64,000 bases of DNA, taken from DASSUW01 sp963830725. Its GTDB lineage: Bacteria > Actinomycetota > Thermoleophilia > Solirubrobacterales > Solirubrobacteraceae. Both the position numbers and the translations under genes were made by a program. This document shows positions 1 to 9,754 of the stretch, one piece after another (the first letter of the stretch is position 1; every line of letters begins with the position of its first letter). Under the pieces are notes generated by a model. That model searched no databases. It was not told where the DNA came from and worked only from the letters and a program-made list of their open reading frames with translations. The DNA lies in the NCBI GenBank assembly GCA_963830725.1, contig CAWHNO010000003.1, forward strand, positions 116,634 through 180,633. The letters run 5' to 3'.

Positions 1-212
1 GCGACGTCGAGCAGCTCCGGGGCGAGCCGGCCCACACCGAGCGCGCCGACGCTGGCGGCCAGCGCTGTGCGCCACCACGCCAGCCAGGTGCGCTCCGCGG
101 CCATCGACGTGCGTCGCGCCTGGTCGAGCTCGGACGGCGGCGTCGGAACCGCGGGCGGTTGGCCTGCGGCTTCTACGTGCTCTGGGCCCGACGGCGGCTG
201 CGGCTGCGCCAT
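1..212 (-). CDS. DUF202 (YidH-like) membrane protein, N-terminal part
   Basis: Reading leftward from ATG at 212 gives 70 residues before the window ends. A Pro-rich start (MAQPQPPSGPEH) is followed by AAERTWLAWWRTALAAS and VGALGVGRLAPEL, the Arg/Trp-rich lead-in and first membrane segment of DUF202/YidH inner-membrane proteins. The family function is unknown. The rest of the gene lies outside the window, so its length cannot be judged. Confidence 0.7.
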   Translation of the reverse strand, partial: MAQPQPPSGPEHVEAAGQPPAVPTPPSELDQARRTSMAAERTWLAWWRTALAASVGALGVGRLAPELLDV

Positions 213-368
213 GGCGGCATCTAACACGGTTCGGCCCGTCGACCGGAAGGGATCGTCACCAGAGCCACCGCGGCGTCTGGGCAGTGGCTCATCACCGCTG
301 GTGGCGGGTCTCGACGGCGCGGCCGGCTCGCACCCACCCCGTGAGCGGATCGGGTCTACGATGCCCGA

Positions 369-569
369 ATGGCCAGCCGCTGGGCGTCGGTCTTGATCTG
401 TCTCGCCGCGGCGCTGCTGCTGATCGTGCTGATCGACGGCTGGGCAATCGCGTTTCTGCCGCGGCTGATCGAGAAGCTGGTGTTGAGCGCCGCGTTCGTG
501 GTCCTGGTCGTGCTCGCCGTGCTGGCACTCAAAGGCCGCGACGGCAATCGCGGGCCCAGGGACGCCTGA
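369..569 (+). CDS. small two-segment membrane protein
   Basis: The frame encodes 66 residues from ATG at 369. Two hydrophobic stretches (about residues 5-30 and 35-55) are separated by a short charged loop, and the tail is basic and polar (KGRDGNRGPRDA). No family is recognised. It stands alone between the leftward DUF202 gene and the leftward DUF1801-like gene. The composition is that of a real membrane protein rather than a GC-rich shadow, but function is unknown. Confidence 0.45.
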   Translation: MASRWASVLICLAAALLLIVLIDGWAIAFLPRLIEKLVLSAAFVVLVVLAVLALKGRDGNRGPRDA

Positions 570-592
570 CAGACCGGGCGGCGACCCTGACG

Positions 593-1033
593 TCAGTCGC
601 CAGGGCTCGCTCGTCGGTCGGCGCCGCGATGCACTCGAACCGTGCGCTCGACCAGAGCGCGGAGCGCCGCTTGATCGACGTCGTCGAGGCGTTTCAGGTA
701 CAGGCAGCCCTTGCCCAACCTGTGCGGACCGAGCTGCTCCAGCAGCCTCGGATACCGGTCCTGGACGCCGCCCACGAGGTAGACGACGAGGTTCGCCTTG
801 CGAGGTGAGAAGCCGACGAGCGGCGCTGTGCCTTCACGGCCACTGTCGTAGCGATAGTCGTAGCGCCCGAAGCCCACGATGCTCGCACCCCACATCACCG
901 CCGGCTCGCCCGTCCACTCGGACAGCGAGGCGCAGAGCTTCTGCGCGTCCTCGCGCCGAGCGTCGTCCGGCACCGCCGCGATGAACGCCTCCGCGCTTTC
1001 ATCGCTCGGGAGCGTCTTCTGGGATGCCGCCAT
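593..1033 (-). CDS. DUF1801 domain protein
   Basis: The gene encodes 146 residues. The N-terminal half has the pattern typical of DUF1801 (YdhG-like): SAEAFIAAVPDDARREDAQ, then MWGASIVGFGRYDYRY and FSPRKANLVVYL. The C-terminal part (LGKGCLYLKRLDDVD) matches the usual end of the fold, and full length is as expected for the family. DUF1801 proteins share a fold with frataxin-like/YdhG proteins and have no firmly assigned reaction. It is monocistronic here. Confidence 0.8.
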   Translation of the reverse strand: MAASQKTLPSDESAEAFIAAVPDDARREDAQKLCASLSEWTGEPAVMWGASIVGFGRYDYRYDSGREGTAPLVGFSPRKANLVVYLVGGVQDRYPRLLEQLGPHRLGKGCLYLKRLDDVDQAALRALVERTVRVHRGADRRASPGD

Positions 1034-1069
1034 GGCTGAGGGTCGATCCTACTAGGGGGCGTGGCTCTT

Positions 1070-2808
1070 TCAGCCGGGCGGCGCGGTGTTGCCGTCGCCG
1101 TCGGCGCGATCCTCCCAGTCGGTCCAGGCGGTGCCGGTCTCGGCCAGGTAGGTGGCGACGGCGACGCCGACGGTCGGGTAGAAGCGCTCGGGGCCGATGG
1201 CGGCTTCGATCCCGTAGCGGCGCAGCAGGTCCCGGACAGGGTCCTTGAGCTCGGCGAATGCGAGCGTGCGCCCGTTCGCGTCAAGGTCGGCCTGCAGGTC
1301 GGCGAGCGTCTCGGCGGCGGTGGCGTCGATGTCGGTGATCGGCTCGGCGGCGATCACCACCCAGCGGGTGCCGTCGGTGCTCGGCGAGCGCACGGACGCG
1401 CGCGCTGAAGCTGTCGGCGTTGGCGAAGAACAGAGGGCGCGTCGAAGCGGTACAGGACCAGGCCGGGGATCAGCGTCGCGTCCGGGTAGCGGCGGGTGTC
1501 GTGGTAGCCCTTGAGGTTCTCGACGCGGCCGAGCACGGCGTCGTGCGGGTACCAGGAGCGGCGGATGAAGTTGAGCAGGCTCAGCGCGATCGCGATCCCG
1601 ACGCCCCACAGCACGCCGACCACGGCGACGCCGGCGAACGCGGCGAGACAGAGCGCGAACTCGGTCCGCCGCCAGTTGTACAGGCGCCGTATGGCGCGCA
1701 GGTCGAACAGGCCGAGCACGGCGACGATGACCACGGCGGCCAGGGCGCTGAGCGGCATGTCGTGGACGAGGCCGGTGCCGGCGATCAGCAGCACGGCGAG
1801 GGTGATCGCCCCGGCGAGGCCGGCGAGCTGGCTGCGGGCGCCCATGTCCTCCACGACGGCGGTGCGCGAGCCGCTGGAGGAGACGGGGAAGCCCTGGAAG
1901 ACCCCGGCGGCGAGGTTGGCGGCGCCGAGCGCCGCGAGCTCCCGGTTCTGGTCGACCGGCTGATGCAGCCGGGCGGCGTAGGAGCGTGACAGGACGCTGG
2001 TGTCGGCGAAGGCCACGAACGCAATCCCGACGGCGGCTCCGAGCAGCACGGTGGCGTCGTCGAGCGCCACGTCAGGCCAGCCGAACCCGGGCAGTCCGGA
2101 CGGGACGGCGCCGACGATCGGCAGCTCGTCTGAGAGCCCGAGCAGCGCGACCAGGGCAGTGGCGCCGACGACGGCGATCAGCACGCCGGGCAGCTTGCGG
2201 GAGATCAGCCGCAGCCCGAGGATCACGGCCAAACAGCCGACCCCGAAGGCCAGCGCGGTCGGGTCGGTCTGGTCGAGGCCTTGAATGAACTCGCCGACGG
2301 CGGCGAGGAAGTTCTCGGAGTCGACGGAGAAACCGAACAGCTTGGGGAGCTGGGAGACGATCACGGTCAGGGCGATCCCGGCCAGGTAGCCGACCCGGAC
2401 GGGCATCGAGAGCAGCTCGGTCACGAACCCGAACCGGGCCAGGCCGCCGGCCAGCATGATCGCTCCGACGACCAGGGCCAGCAGCCCTGCGAGCGCGACC
2501 CGCTGGTCGGGGTCGGCTCCGGCCAGCGGGATGATCGCGGCGGCGACCAGCGGGCAGACCGCCGAGTCGGGGCTGATGATCAGGATGCGGCTGGGGCCGA
2601 GCAGGAAGTAAGCGACCAGCGGGATGAGCGTCGCGTACAGTCCGGTGATCGGGGGCAGCCCGGCGAGCTGCGCGTAGCCCATGCCTTGGGGGACGAGCAG
2701 GGCGGCGAGCACGACCCCGGCGAGCAGGTCGCGGCGCAGGCCGGGTCCGCGGCGCCCGGCCAGCAGCGCGAGTCCGGGCACGAAGCGCCTGAGCTGTGCC
2801 GTGTTCAC
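1070..2808 (-). CDS. SulP-family anion transporter with STAS domain (frameshifted)
   Basis: This is an inner-membrane SulP/SLC26 anion transporter (sulfate, bicarbonate or similar). The N-terminal transport domain is clear: LLAGVVLAALLVPQGMGYAQ, GLPPITGLYATL, then about a dozen hydrophobic segments. The C-terminal cytoplasmic STAS domain (RWVVIAAEPITDIDATAAE) lies at 1075-1390. The membrane part and the STAS part are in different frames. The protein reads LVLYRFDAP in one frame, LFFANADSF in the next (shift near 1435) and RWVVIAAEP in the third (shift near 1385-1415). GTG at 2808 is preferred because AAGG lies about 8 bases upstream; an in-frame ATG lies at 2844. Two indels within 50 bases suggest sequence error. 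Confidence 0.85.
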
Positions 2809-2912
2809 CCGGCCGACCTTAACGCGCACCGGGGCGGCCGGCATACCCCGGTGCGGGTGCCCGTACACGCCCGCGCGGCACACGCCGCGCGGGCGCGTCG
2901 TCGTTCCTGCAA

Positions 2913-3587
2913 TCAGCGGAAACGGCGCGGGAACTGCTTGATGATCCCGGCGCTGAGTGTGTCCGCCATCCGCAGGATGTGGTGGTGGATCTCGTCGTAG
3001 TCGCGGACGTCCTCCTCGTACTTCCCGCCGAGTCGGTTCACCGCCTCGCTGAGCGTCTGGTCGAGGTGCATCCTCATCATGCGGCGCATGGCCCTCTTCG
3101 GCCAGTTGCGTGGGTTCGCCTCGTGGAGGAAGTCGGCGACCTCGATGGCGTTGGCGTACCACTCGTCGGTCCGCTGTTCGATGAGCGCCTGGTCGCCGGA
3201 CCTCGCAGCCTGCAGGAGGGCGACAGCGCCGGTGATGTGCTCCTTGAGGAGCGCCGTGAGCCGGTCGCCCGCGGCCCTGCCGTAGTAGGGCTTGACGGCA
3301 TTGCCGATGTCGACCTGGTTCTGGAGCAGCCTGGCCTGCGTGGCCGGCAGATCCGGGAGGTCGTGGGCGAAGCTGATGATGGCCAGCCGGGTCCACGTGA
3401 TGTGGTCCTCCCAGAGCCTTCTCATGGAGTCGTGGAAGGCCACCGTCTTCTGCGTCGGGCCGGCAGCCCTGACGATGTGACTATGACCTGCGTCGGCGTG
3501 GCCTTCGTGCGTGCTTGAGACAGCGAGGACGAGGGACGCCCCGGCTGTGGCGATCACACAGGCGAGAGTGAGCATCTTGGCTTGCAT
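2913..3587 (-). CDS. secreted helical protein of unknown function
   Basis: The gene encodes about 224 residues from ATG at 3587, chosen because it starts a clean signal peptide (MQAKMLTLACVIATAGASL); the frame stays open upstream. A His-rich linker (THEGHADAGHSH) is followed by a conserved helical domain with RRLWEDHITWTRLAIISFA, LLQNQVDIGNAVKPYYG, LLKEHITGAVALL and WYANAIEVADFL. From memory this resembles a family in Bacillales genomes often mislabelled 'acetylglutamate kinase'; nothing kinase-like is visible. The role is unknown, probably extracytoplasmic. Confidence 0.65.
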   Translation of the reverse strand: MQAKMLTLACVIATAGASLVLAVSSTHEGHADAGHSHIVRAAGPTQKTVAFHDSMRRLWEDHITWTRLAIISFAHDLPDLPATQARLLQNQVDIGNAVKPYYGRAAGDRLTALLKEHITGAVALLQAARSGDQALIEQRTDEWYANAIEVADFLHEANPRNWPKRAMRRMMRMHLDQTLSEAVNRLGGKYEEDVRDYDEIHHHILRMADTLSAGIIKQFPRRFR

Positions 3588-3652
3588 GCACCGGTCAGCG
3601 TCAGCCGCCGCCGATGTGTTACCTCGCCGACGCGCCCGTTTTCCGGAACGAC

Positions 3653-3677
3653 GAAGGCCGCCCGGTGGGCGGCCTTC
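3653..3677 (-). terminator. terminator after the pil genes
   Basis: A perfect 11-bp stem (GAAGGCCGCCC / GGGCGGCCTTC) with a 3-base loop starts about 30 bases past the pilC stop. It is well placed to end the leftward operon and to insulate the leftward gene at 2913-3587. Confidence 0.75.
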
Positions 3678-3705
3678 GCGGACCCTCAAGACGTGTTCGG
3701 CGCGG

Positions 3706-4920
3706 CTACTTGATCGCGTCGTAGACCTTGAACAGCGGCATGTACATCGAGATCACGATGAAGCCGACGACGGCGCCGACGAAGACGATCATGACCGGCT
3801 CGATGATCGAGGTGAGGGCCTTGATCGCGGCCGCGACCTCGTCCTCGTAGAAGTCCGCCACCTTGGAGAGCATCCGGTCGAGGTTTCCGGTCTCCTCGCC
3901 GACCGCGATCATCTGCGCGACCATCGGCGGGAAGATCGGGGTGTCCTTGAGCGGGGTCGCGATCGAGCCGCCGGCCTTGACCGATTCGATGACCGCGTCC
4001 ATCGCGTCTTCGATCACGGCGTTGCCCGCCGTCTGGCCGGTCACCTCGATGGCCTGCATGATCGGCACGCCGGCTCCGTACAGAGCCGAGAAGGTGCGTG
4101 ACCAGCGCGCGAGCGCGATCTTCTGGACGGTCTTGCCGATCTTCATGGGGATCTTGAGGCGGAAGCGGTCCCACTGCGGGCGTCCCCACGAGGACTTGCG
4201 CCACTTCCTGAAGCCCCACACCAGCGCGATCGCGCCGGCGAGCAGGAGGTACCAGCGCGAGGTGAGCGCGTTGGAGAGCGCGACGGTGAACTTGGTGATC
4301 GCCGGAAGGTCGCCGCCGAAGTCCTTGAACACGCCCACGAACACCGGGACGATGAAGGCGATCAGGGCGAGCAGGACGGCGAACGCGAAGCTCAGGACGA
4401 CCGCCGGGTAGACCATCGCCGCCTTGACCTGGCGGCGCAGCGAGTCCTCCTTCTCGAGCTGGTCGGCCACCCGCTCGAGCGACTCCTCGAGCACGCCGCC
4501 GGCCTCGCCTGCCCGCGCCATCGCCACGTACAGCGGATTGAAGACCTTCGGATGCTTGGCGAGCGCGTCCGAGAACGAGACGCCGGCCTCGATGTCCTCG
4601 CGCACGCCCGAGACCGTCTCGAGCAGGAGCTTGTTCTCGATCTGCTGCTCGAGCACGTAGAACGCCCGCAGGAGCGTCATGCCGGAGGAGATCATGGTCG
4701 CGAGCTGGCGGCTCATGACCGTCAGCTCGCTGGCCTTCACGCGCTTGACGAGCGTGATCTCCATCTGGAGGCCGGTCTTCTTCTGCTTGAGGTCCATGAC
4801 CGTGAGGCCACGGGACCTGAGCTCCTCGATGACCGCCTGCTTGGTCGCGCCGGCGACCTCCCCCTTGGCGGGCAGGCCCGCGGCGTCGACCGCCGAGTAG
4901 GTGAACGTCGCGGCGGCCAT
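3706..4920 (-). CDS. pilC: type IV pilus inner-membrane platform protein PilC/GspF
   Basis: The gene encodes 404 residues, normal for PilC. It has the N-terminal FTYSAVDAAGLPAKGEV motif, two repeated T2SSF domains with conserved helices (SRQLATMISSGMTLLRAF; ARWSRTFSALYGAGVPIM) and three membrane segments, the last near the C-terminus (VMIVFVGAVVGFIVISMYMP). PilC is the membrane platform that couples the PilB and PilT motors to pilus assembly and retraction. Its ATG shares one base with the pilT stop (TGATG), so the two are translationally coupled. It is the last gene of the run and is followed by a strong terminator. Confidence 0.95.
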   Translation of the reverse strand: MAAATFTYSAVDAAGLPAKGEVAGATKQAVIEELRSRGLTVMDLKQKKTGLQMEITLVKRVKASELTVMSRQLATMISSGMTLLRAFYVLEQQIENKLLLETVSGVREDIEAGVSFSDALAKHPKVFNPLYVAMARAGEAGGVLEESLERVADQLEKEDSLRRQVKAAMVYPAVVLSFAFAVLLALIAFIVPVFVGVFKDFGGDLPAITKFTVALSNALTSRWYLLLAGAIALVWGFRKWRKSSWGRPQWDRFRLKIPMKIGKTVQKIALARWSRTFSALYGAGVPIMQAIEVTGQTAGNAVIEDAMDAVIESVKAGGSIATPLKDTPIFPPMVAQMIAVGEETGNLDRMLSKVADFYEDEVAAAIKALTSIIEPVMIVFVGAVVGFIVISMYMPLFKVYDAIK

Positions 4921-6029
4921 CAGGCAGCCACCGCTGCCGGCGGCGCCGTGCTCGGCGCCGGGCCACCGCTGTGCACCAGCTTGCGCATCTCCATCAGCTG
5001 GGACGCGCGGCTCTCGGCGACCGCCATCGTGATCTTGCCCTCACGGACGAGGCCGGCCAGCGAGGAGTCCATCGTCTGCATGCCGTGCTCGCCGCCGGTC
5101 TGGATCAGCGAGTAGATCTGGTGCGTCTTGCCCTCGCGGATCAGGTTGCGCACGCCCGGCGTCGGCACGAGCACCTCGGCCGCGACGCAGCGGCTGCGGC
5201 CGTCCGCGGTGGGCAGCAGCGTCTGGGTCACGATGCCCTGGAGGCCGACCGCCAGCTGCGAACGGACCTGACCCTGCTGCGTGGCCGGGAAGACGTCGAT
5301 GATGCGGTCGATCGTCTGCGGCGTGTCCTGGGTGTGGAGCGTCGCGAACACGAGGTGGCCGGTCTCGGCCGCGGTCAGCGCGGTGCCGATCGTCTCCATG
5401 TCGCGCATCTCGCCGACGAGGATCACGTCGGGGTCCTGGCGCAGCGCGGCCTTGAGGGCGAGCGCGAACGAGGGCGCGTCGGCTCCGAGCTCGCGCTGGT
5501 TGACGATGCAGCGCTTGTGCTCGTGGAGGAACTCGATCGGGTCCTCGATGGTCATGATGTGCTCGTCGCGCGTCTCGTTGATCTCGTTGATCAGCGAGGC
5601 GAGCGTCGTCGACTTGCCCGAGCCGGTCGGACCGGTGACGAGCACGAGACCGCGCGGCTTGCCGGCGAAGGTGCGGATGACCGACGGCAGGCCGAGCGTC
5701 TCGATCGGCACGGTGTCGGTCGGGATCAGACGGAACGCGGCACCGATCGTCGCGCGCTGGTAGTACGCGTTGACGCGGAAGCGGCCGACGCCGGGGACCG
5801 AGTAGGCGAAGTCGAACTGCCAGTCGGTCTCGAGGCTCTGGCGCTGCGAGTTGTTGAGGATCGCGTAGACGAGCTCACGCGTGTCGGCCGGCGTCAGGAC
5901 CGGCTGGCCCTCCAGCGGCACGAGCGAGCCCCGGATGCGGAGCATCGGCGGTGCGCCGGCGGTGATGTGGAGGTCGGACGCCTTGTTCTCGACGACCGCC
6001 AGAAAGATCTCGGAATAGTCGATGCTCAC
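4920..6029 (-). CDS. pilT: pilus retraction ATPase PilT
   Basis: The gene encodes 369 residues. The PilT signature start (SDLHITAGAPPMLRIRG) is followed by Walker A GPTGSGKST at about 133-141, an Asp box (TIEDPIEFLH), Walker B (DPDVILVGEMRD) and the His box (GHLVFATLHTQD). The C-terminus ends in an Ala/Pro tail. PilT is a hexameric ATPase that drives pilus depolymerisation and twitching motility. It lies 40 bases after pilB and overlaps pilC by one base. Confidence 0.95.
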   Translation of the reverse strand: MSIDYSEIFLAVVENKASDLHITAGAPPMLRIRGSLVPLEGQPVLTPADTRELVYAILNNSQRQSLETDWQFDFAYSVPGVGRFRVNAYYQRATIGAAFRLIPTDTVPIETLGLPSVIRTFAGKPRGLVLVTGPTGSGKSTTLASLINEINETRDEHIMTIEDPIEFLHEHKRCIVNQRELGADAPSFALALKAALRQDPDVILVGEMRDMETIGTALTAAETGHLVFATLHTQDTPQTIDRIIDVFPATQQGQVRSQLAVGLQGIVTQTLLPTADGRSRCVAAEVLVPTPGVRNLIREGKTHQIYSLIQTGGEHGMQTMDSSLAGLVREGKITMAVAESRASQLMEMRKLVHSGGPAPSTAPPAAVAA

Positions 6030-6069
6030 GAGCCTTACATCGGCACGTGCGGTCCGAGCCTGAAGGGGC

Positions 6070-7815
6070 TCAGCGCGTTCCGGCCACGCGAGCGATCTCG
6101 GCGACCGACGTCAGGCCGCGGCGGACCTTCTCCAGCCCGTCCTCGCGCAGGCGCATCATGCCCTCGTCGACCGCGACCCGCGCGATCTTGTCGGCGGGCG
6201 CGCGGGAGACGGCGAGCGTCCGGATGTCATCCGAGACCAGCATCACCTCGTAGAGGCCGATCCGGCCCTTGTAACCGGACCCCCCGCAGCGCGCGCAGCC
6301 GACCGGCTCGTGCGCCTCCAAGTCCAGCTGTGTGTCGAACCCGTTGGCACGCATCACGTCGGCCGGGATGGTCGTGGGCCGCTTGCACTCCTCGCAAAGC
6401 AACCGGGCGAGGCGCTGGGCCATGACGCAGTCCACCGCCGAGCCCACGAGGAACGGCTCGGTGCCCATCTCGATCAGGCGCGTGACCGCGCCGGGGGCGT
6501 CGTTGGTGTGCAGGGTGGAGAGCACGAGGTGGCCGGTCAAGGCCGCCTCGATCGCGATCTGTGCGGTCTCGCGGTCGCGGATCTCGCCCACCATGATGAT
6601 GTCGGGGTCGGAGCGCATCATCGAGCGCAGGCCGCTGGCGAACGTCAGGCGGGCCTTGTTGTTGACCTGCACCTGCGTGATCCCCTCGAGCTGGTACTCG
6701 ACCGGGTCCTCGATCGTGATGATGTTCTTCTCGACCGTGTTGAGCAGGTTGAGCGCGCCGTAAAGCGACGTCGACTTGCCGGATCCGGTCGGGCCGGTCA
6801 CGAGCACGGCGCCGTGGGACTGGGAGAACGCCCTGGTGAAGCGCTCGAGCGCCTGCGGGAGCATGCCGAGCTCCTCGAGCTGGATCATGACCCGGGCCTG
6901 GTCGAGGATGCGCATGACGACGGTCTCGCCCCAAGCGGAGGGCAGCGTGGCGACGCGCACGTCGATCGGCTTGCCGGCCACCTCGAGCGAGACGCGGCCG
7001 TCCTGGGGCAGGCGTCGCTCCGCGATGTCGAGGTCGGAGACGATCTTCACGCGGGAGACGACCGCGGGCACGGCCTCGCGCGGGATGACCGCCGCCTCGA
7101 GCAGCACGCCGTCGATCCGGTAGCGGACGCGCATCTGCTCCTCGCCGGGCTCGAAGTGCACGTCCGAGGCGCCGCGCTCGACGGCTTCCTTGATGACCCG
7201 GTGGACGAGCTGGATGACCGACGAGTCCTCGGCGCCGAAGTCGATCGGGGCGTCGTCGGCGACAAAGGACGGCGCGGACGGTGCGACCTCGAGCTCGACA
7301 TCGTCCTCCTCCTCGACCGGGGCGGTGGCGCCGTTGCCGAAGTTCGGGTCCGCCAGGCGCGCGAGCAGCCGCTCGATGTCGGCCGGGGAGGCCACGGCCG
7401 GGCGGATCTGGTAGCCGGTCATGATCGCGATGTCGTCCTGCGCCAGCACATTGGCGGGATCCGACATCGCCACCACCAGCGTGCGCTCGTCCGCGAACGA
7501 GACAGGCACGGCTTGGTAGCGGCGCACGGCCGGCGCCGTGACGAGCTTGGCGGCGTCCGGATCGACGCGATAGCGCGCGAGATCGAGGTGGTCGAGGCCG
7601 AAGCACTCGGCGACGGAGCGGGCGAGTGCCTCCTCCGTCAGCGCGCCTCGGGCGACGAGCCGGCGTTCCGCCGACGTCCCGTTGGCGTGCTCGACCGCGT
7701 CGTCCATCGTCGGCCGGTCGACGAACCCGAGATCGACGATGACGTCGGTGAGCAGGCGGCCGGAGCCGCCGCGCCGGGACGGCGGGGTGATCCCGTTGGT
7801 GGTCGAAGGATTCAT
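6070..7815 (-). CDS. pilB: pilus assembly ATPase PilB/GspE
   Basis: The gene encodes 581 residues. A GSPII_E N-terminal domain (about 55-150, FGLDHLDLARYRV) is followed by an acidic linker, then the motor domain with SDVHFEP, Walker A GPTGSGKST (341-349), TIEDPVEYQLEGITQVQVN, Walker B DPDIIMVGEIRD and STLHTNDAPGA. A tetracysteine zinc motif (CEEC and CARC) is present before the C-terminus. PilB powers pilus extension. Its ATG overlaps the aroE stop by four bases (ATGA), which ties pilus synthesis to the housekeeping genes upstream. Confidence 0.95.
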   Translation of the reverse strand: MNPSTTNGITPPSRRGGSGRLLTDVIVDLGFVDRPTMDDAVEHANGTSAERRLVARGALTEEALARSVAECFGLDHLDLARYRVDPDAAKLVTAPAVRRYQAVPVSFADERTLVVAMSDPANVLAQDDIAIMTGYQIRPAVASPADIERLLARLADPNFGNGATAPVEEEDDVELEVAPSAPSFVADDAPIDFGAEDSSVIQLVHRVIKEAVERGASDVHFEPGEEQMRVRYRIDGVLLEAAVIPREAVPAVVSRVKIVSDLDIAERRLPQDGRVSLEVAGKPIDVRVATLPSAWGETVVMRILDQARVMIQLEELGMLPQALERFTRAFSQSHGAVLVTGPTGSGKSTSLYGALNLLNTVEKNIITIEDPVEYQLEGITQVQVNNKARLTFASGLRSMMRSDPDIIMVGEIRDRETAQIAIEAALTGHLVLSTLHTNDAPGAVTRLIEMGTEPFLVGSAVDCVMAQRLARLLCEECKRPTTIPADVMRANGFDTQLDLEAHEPVGCARCGGSGYKGRIGLYEVMLVSDDIRTLAVSRAPADKIARVAVDEGMMRLREDGLEKVRRGLTSVAEIARVAGTR

Positions 7816-8603
7816 GGAATGGTCACGGCCTGTCGCATCGCGTCGCGGGGGGCGTCTTTGCCGGTCCAGCGCTCGAACGACGCAGCGCCCTGAGCGACCA
7901 GGATCTCCAGACCGTCGACCACGCGTGCCCCTCGCGTTCTTGCCGCCTCGAGGAGCTGCGTGCCGCCGGCCCGGTAGACCAGGTCCACAACCAGGCTTCC
8001 GGCAGACAGTTCATCGGCCTCGATCGGAAGTGCCTTGAACGTCTCGTCCCGCTCGTGTAGCCCGACCGACGTGCAGTTGACGACAATCTCGGCCGGCTCG
8101 GGGGCGACGACGGCGCGCACGCCGAGCGCGAGCGCCAGCGCGCGCGCCCGATCCGCCGAGCGGTTCCAGACCGCGACCTGGGCGCCCGCCGCCGCCAGCG
8201 CCCACGCCGCGGCGCGCCCTGCGCCGCCCGCTCCCAGCACGAGCGCGGTCCGATCCGCCACCGGCTCTCCGATCGCCTCCAGCAACCCTGGCGCGTCGGT
8301 GTTGTCGGCCTCGATCCGGCCGCCGTCGAAGGTCAGCGTGTTCGCCGCTCCGATCGCCCGCGCGGCCTCGGAGGCCTCGTCGGCGAGCGCGAGCGCCGCG
8401 TGCTTGTGCGGGATCGTCACGTTGACCCCGCGGAAGCCGGCTGCCGGCAGCGCGCGCACGGTCTCCTCGAACAGCTCGGGAGGCACCGGCAGCCGCAGGT
8501 AGCGCCAGCCGTCGAGGCCGGCGGCGCGCAGCGCGGCGTTCTGCATCTGCGGCGAGCGCGAGTGCGCCACGGGCCAGCCGCAGACGCCGAGGTAGGTCGT
8601 CAA
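7812..8603 (-). CDS. aroE: shikimate dehydrogenase (NADP+)
   Basis: The gene encodes 263 residues. It reduces 3-dehydroshikimate to shikimate in aromatic amino acid synthesis. Motifs are GVCGWPVAHSRSPQMQNAAL (substrate site, SxS), VNVTIPHK (catalytic Lys), IGAANTL, NTDAPG and the nucleotide motif VLGAGGAGRAA with NRS after beta-2. The only start that fits is TTG at 8603, inside the mltG stop (TTGA overlap). The gene ends in an ATGA overlap with pilB. Confidence 0.93.
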   Translation of the reverse strand: MTTYLGVCGWPVAHSRSPQMQNAALRAAGLDGWRYLRLPVPPELFEETVRALPAAGFRGVNVTIPHKHAALALADEASEAARAIGAANTLTFDGGRIEADNTDAPGLLEAIGEPVADRTALVLGAGGAGRAAAWALAAAGAQVAVWNRSADRARALALALGVRAVVAPEPAEIVVNCTSVGLHERDETFKALPIEADELSAGSLVVDLVYRAGGTQLLEAARTRGARVVDGLEILVAQGAASFERWTGKDAPRDAMRQAVTIP

Positions 8604-9754
8604 CAGTTGACGGGCGACTTGCCGCCGCGTTCCTCGCGGGCCTGGTCGTAGGCCGCGGTGTCGCGAGCGAACTCGGCGTCCGTGGACGAGAAGTTGTGCG
8701 CGCCCTCGCCGCACGGCTTGACCACGTAGAAGAGGTAGTCCTCGCGCGCCGGGTTGGCCGCCGCCTCTAGCGACTTGCGGCCCGGGTTGCCGATCGGAGT
8801 CGGCGGCAGGCCCGGCACCTTGCGCGTGTTGTAGGGCGTGATCTCCTCGAGCTCGCTGACGCGCAGGGGCCGGTCCCAGTTGCGCTGCTCGTAGCGGATC
8901 GTGGCGTCGATCCCGAGCGTCATGTCGCGAGCCAGGCGGTTGTAGATCACGGCGGCCACGAGCGGGCGCTCGCGGTCGATCTGCACCTCGCGCTCGATCA
9001 TCGAGGCGATGATCAGCACGTCGTAGCGCGTGAGGTTCTTGCGCCTGGCGTAGCGCATGTCGATGCCCTTGAAGTTGTCCCGGAACGCGGCGAGCTGCTT
9101 GGACACGAGGTCGCGCGCGGGACTGCCGGCGACCAGCGTGTAGGTGGCCGGGAACATGAAGCCCTCGGCCGTGCGGGTGCCGCGCGGCGCCCCGAGCCGG
9201 CGGATGCGGCGCAGCACGCGCTTCTCGCTCGCCGCCTTGCGGTAGCTGCCCTTCAGCGGCTGCTTGTCGACCACCGGCGCCGCCTCGCGGATCGAGAGCC
9301 CCTCCGGCACGGTCACGTCGACCGTCGGCACGACCTTGACCTTCGGCCCCTTCTCGAGCGCCGCGATCGCGTCGCCGTAGCTCATGTCCTGCCGCAGCGT
9401 GTAGGCGCCCGGGCGCAGCTTCCCGCGGCGGCCGGTGAGCGTGGCGTTGAGCTCGAAGAAGCGGCCGCTGGCGACGACGCCCTTCGCGGCCAGCAGATCG
9501 CCGATCGTGCCCGCGTCCGTGTTCTCGGGGATCGAGACGCGGACGGGCTCTCCCCCGCCGCCGTCGTGGAACGGCTGGAACGTCGCGTTGATCAGGTACA
9601 GCGCCCCGCCGATGGCCAGCAGCGCCGCCACGGCCCCGATGCGGCGGCCCCACGTGCCGCGCTGCCGCGGCCGCGGCGGCGGGCGGCGGCGGACCGGGCG
9701 GCGGGTCGACGGGACACGGCGCGGAGCGGGCGGGCGATCCTGCACGGCGGTCAC
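8600..9754 (-). CDS. mltG: endolytic murein transglycosylase MltG
   Basis: From GTG at 9754 the gene encodes 384 residues: a basic N-terminus, one membrane segment (IGAVAALLAIGGALYLI), a LysM-like region and the YceG catalytic core (EGFMFPATY, IASMIEREVQ, AAVIYNRLARDM, GIDATIRYE, PTPIGNPG). MltG cleaves nascent glycan strands. The frame stays coding upstream to about 9985, with an Ala/Arg-rich then acidic, Pro-rich cytoplasmic tail but no in-frame start. An ATG at 10010, in the adjacent frame and overlapping the previous gene's stop (TGATG), is the likely true start if one indel lies near 9980-10005. The protein would then be about 85 residues longer. Confidence 0.92.
   Translation of the reverse strand: MTAVQDRPPAPRRVPSTRRPVRRRPPPRPRQRGTWGRRIGAVAALLAIGGALYLINATFQPFHDGGGGEPVRVSIPENTDAGTIGDLLAAKGVVASGRFFELNATLTGRRGKLRPGAYTLRQDMSYGDAIAALEKGPKVKVVPTVDVTVPEGLSIREAAPVVDKQPLKGSYRKAASEKRVLRRIRRLGAPRGTRTAEGFMFPATYTLVAGSPARDLVSKQLAAFRDNFKGIDMRYARRKNLTRYDVLIIASMIEREVQIDRERPLVAAVIYNRLARDMTLGIDATIRYEQRNWDRPLRVSELEEITPYNTRKVPGLPPTPIGNPGRKSLEAAANPAREDYLFYVVKPCGEGAHNFSSTDAEFARDTAAYDQAREERGGKSPVNC

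Noticed and set aside
1354..3396. SulP protein extended to 680 residues
   Set aside because: The first 190 residues are a shadow of the gene at 2913-3587. The transporter starts near 2808 or 2844.
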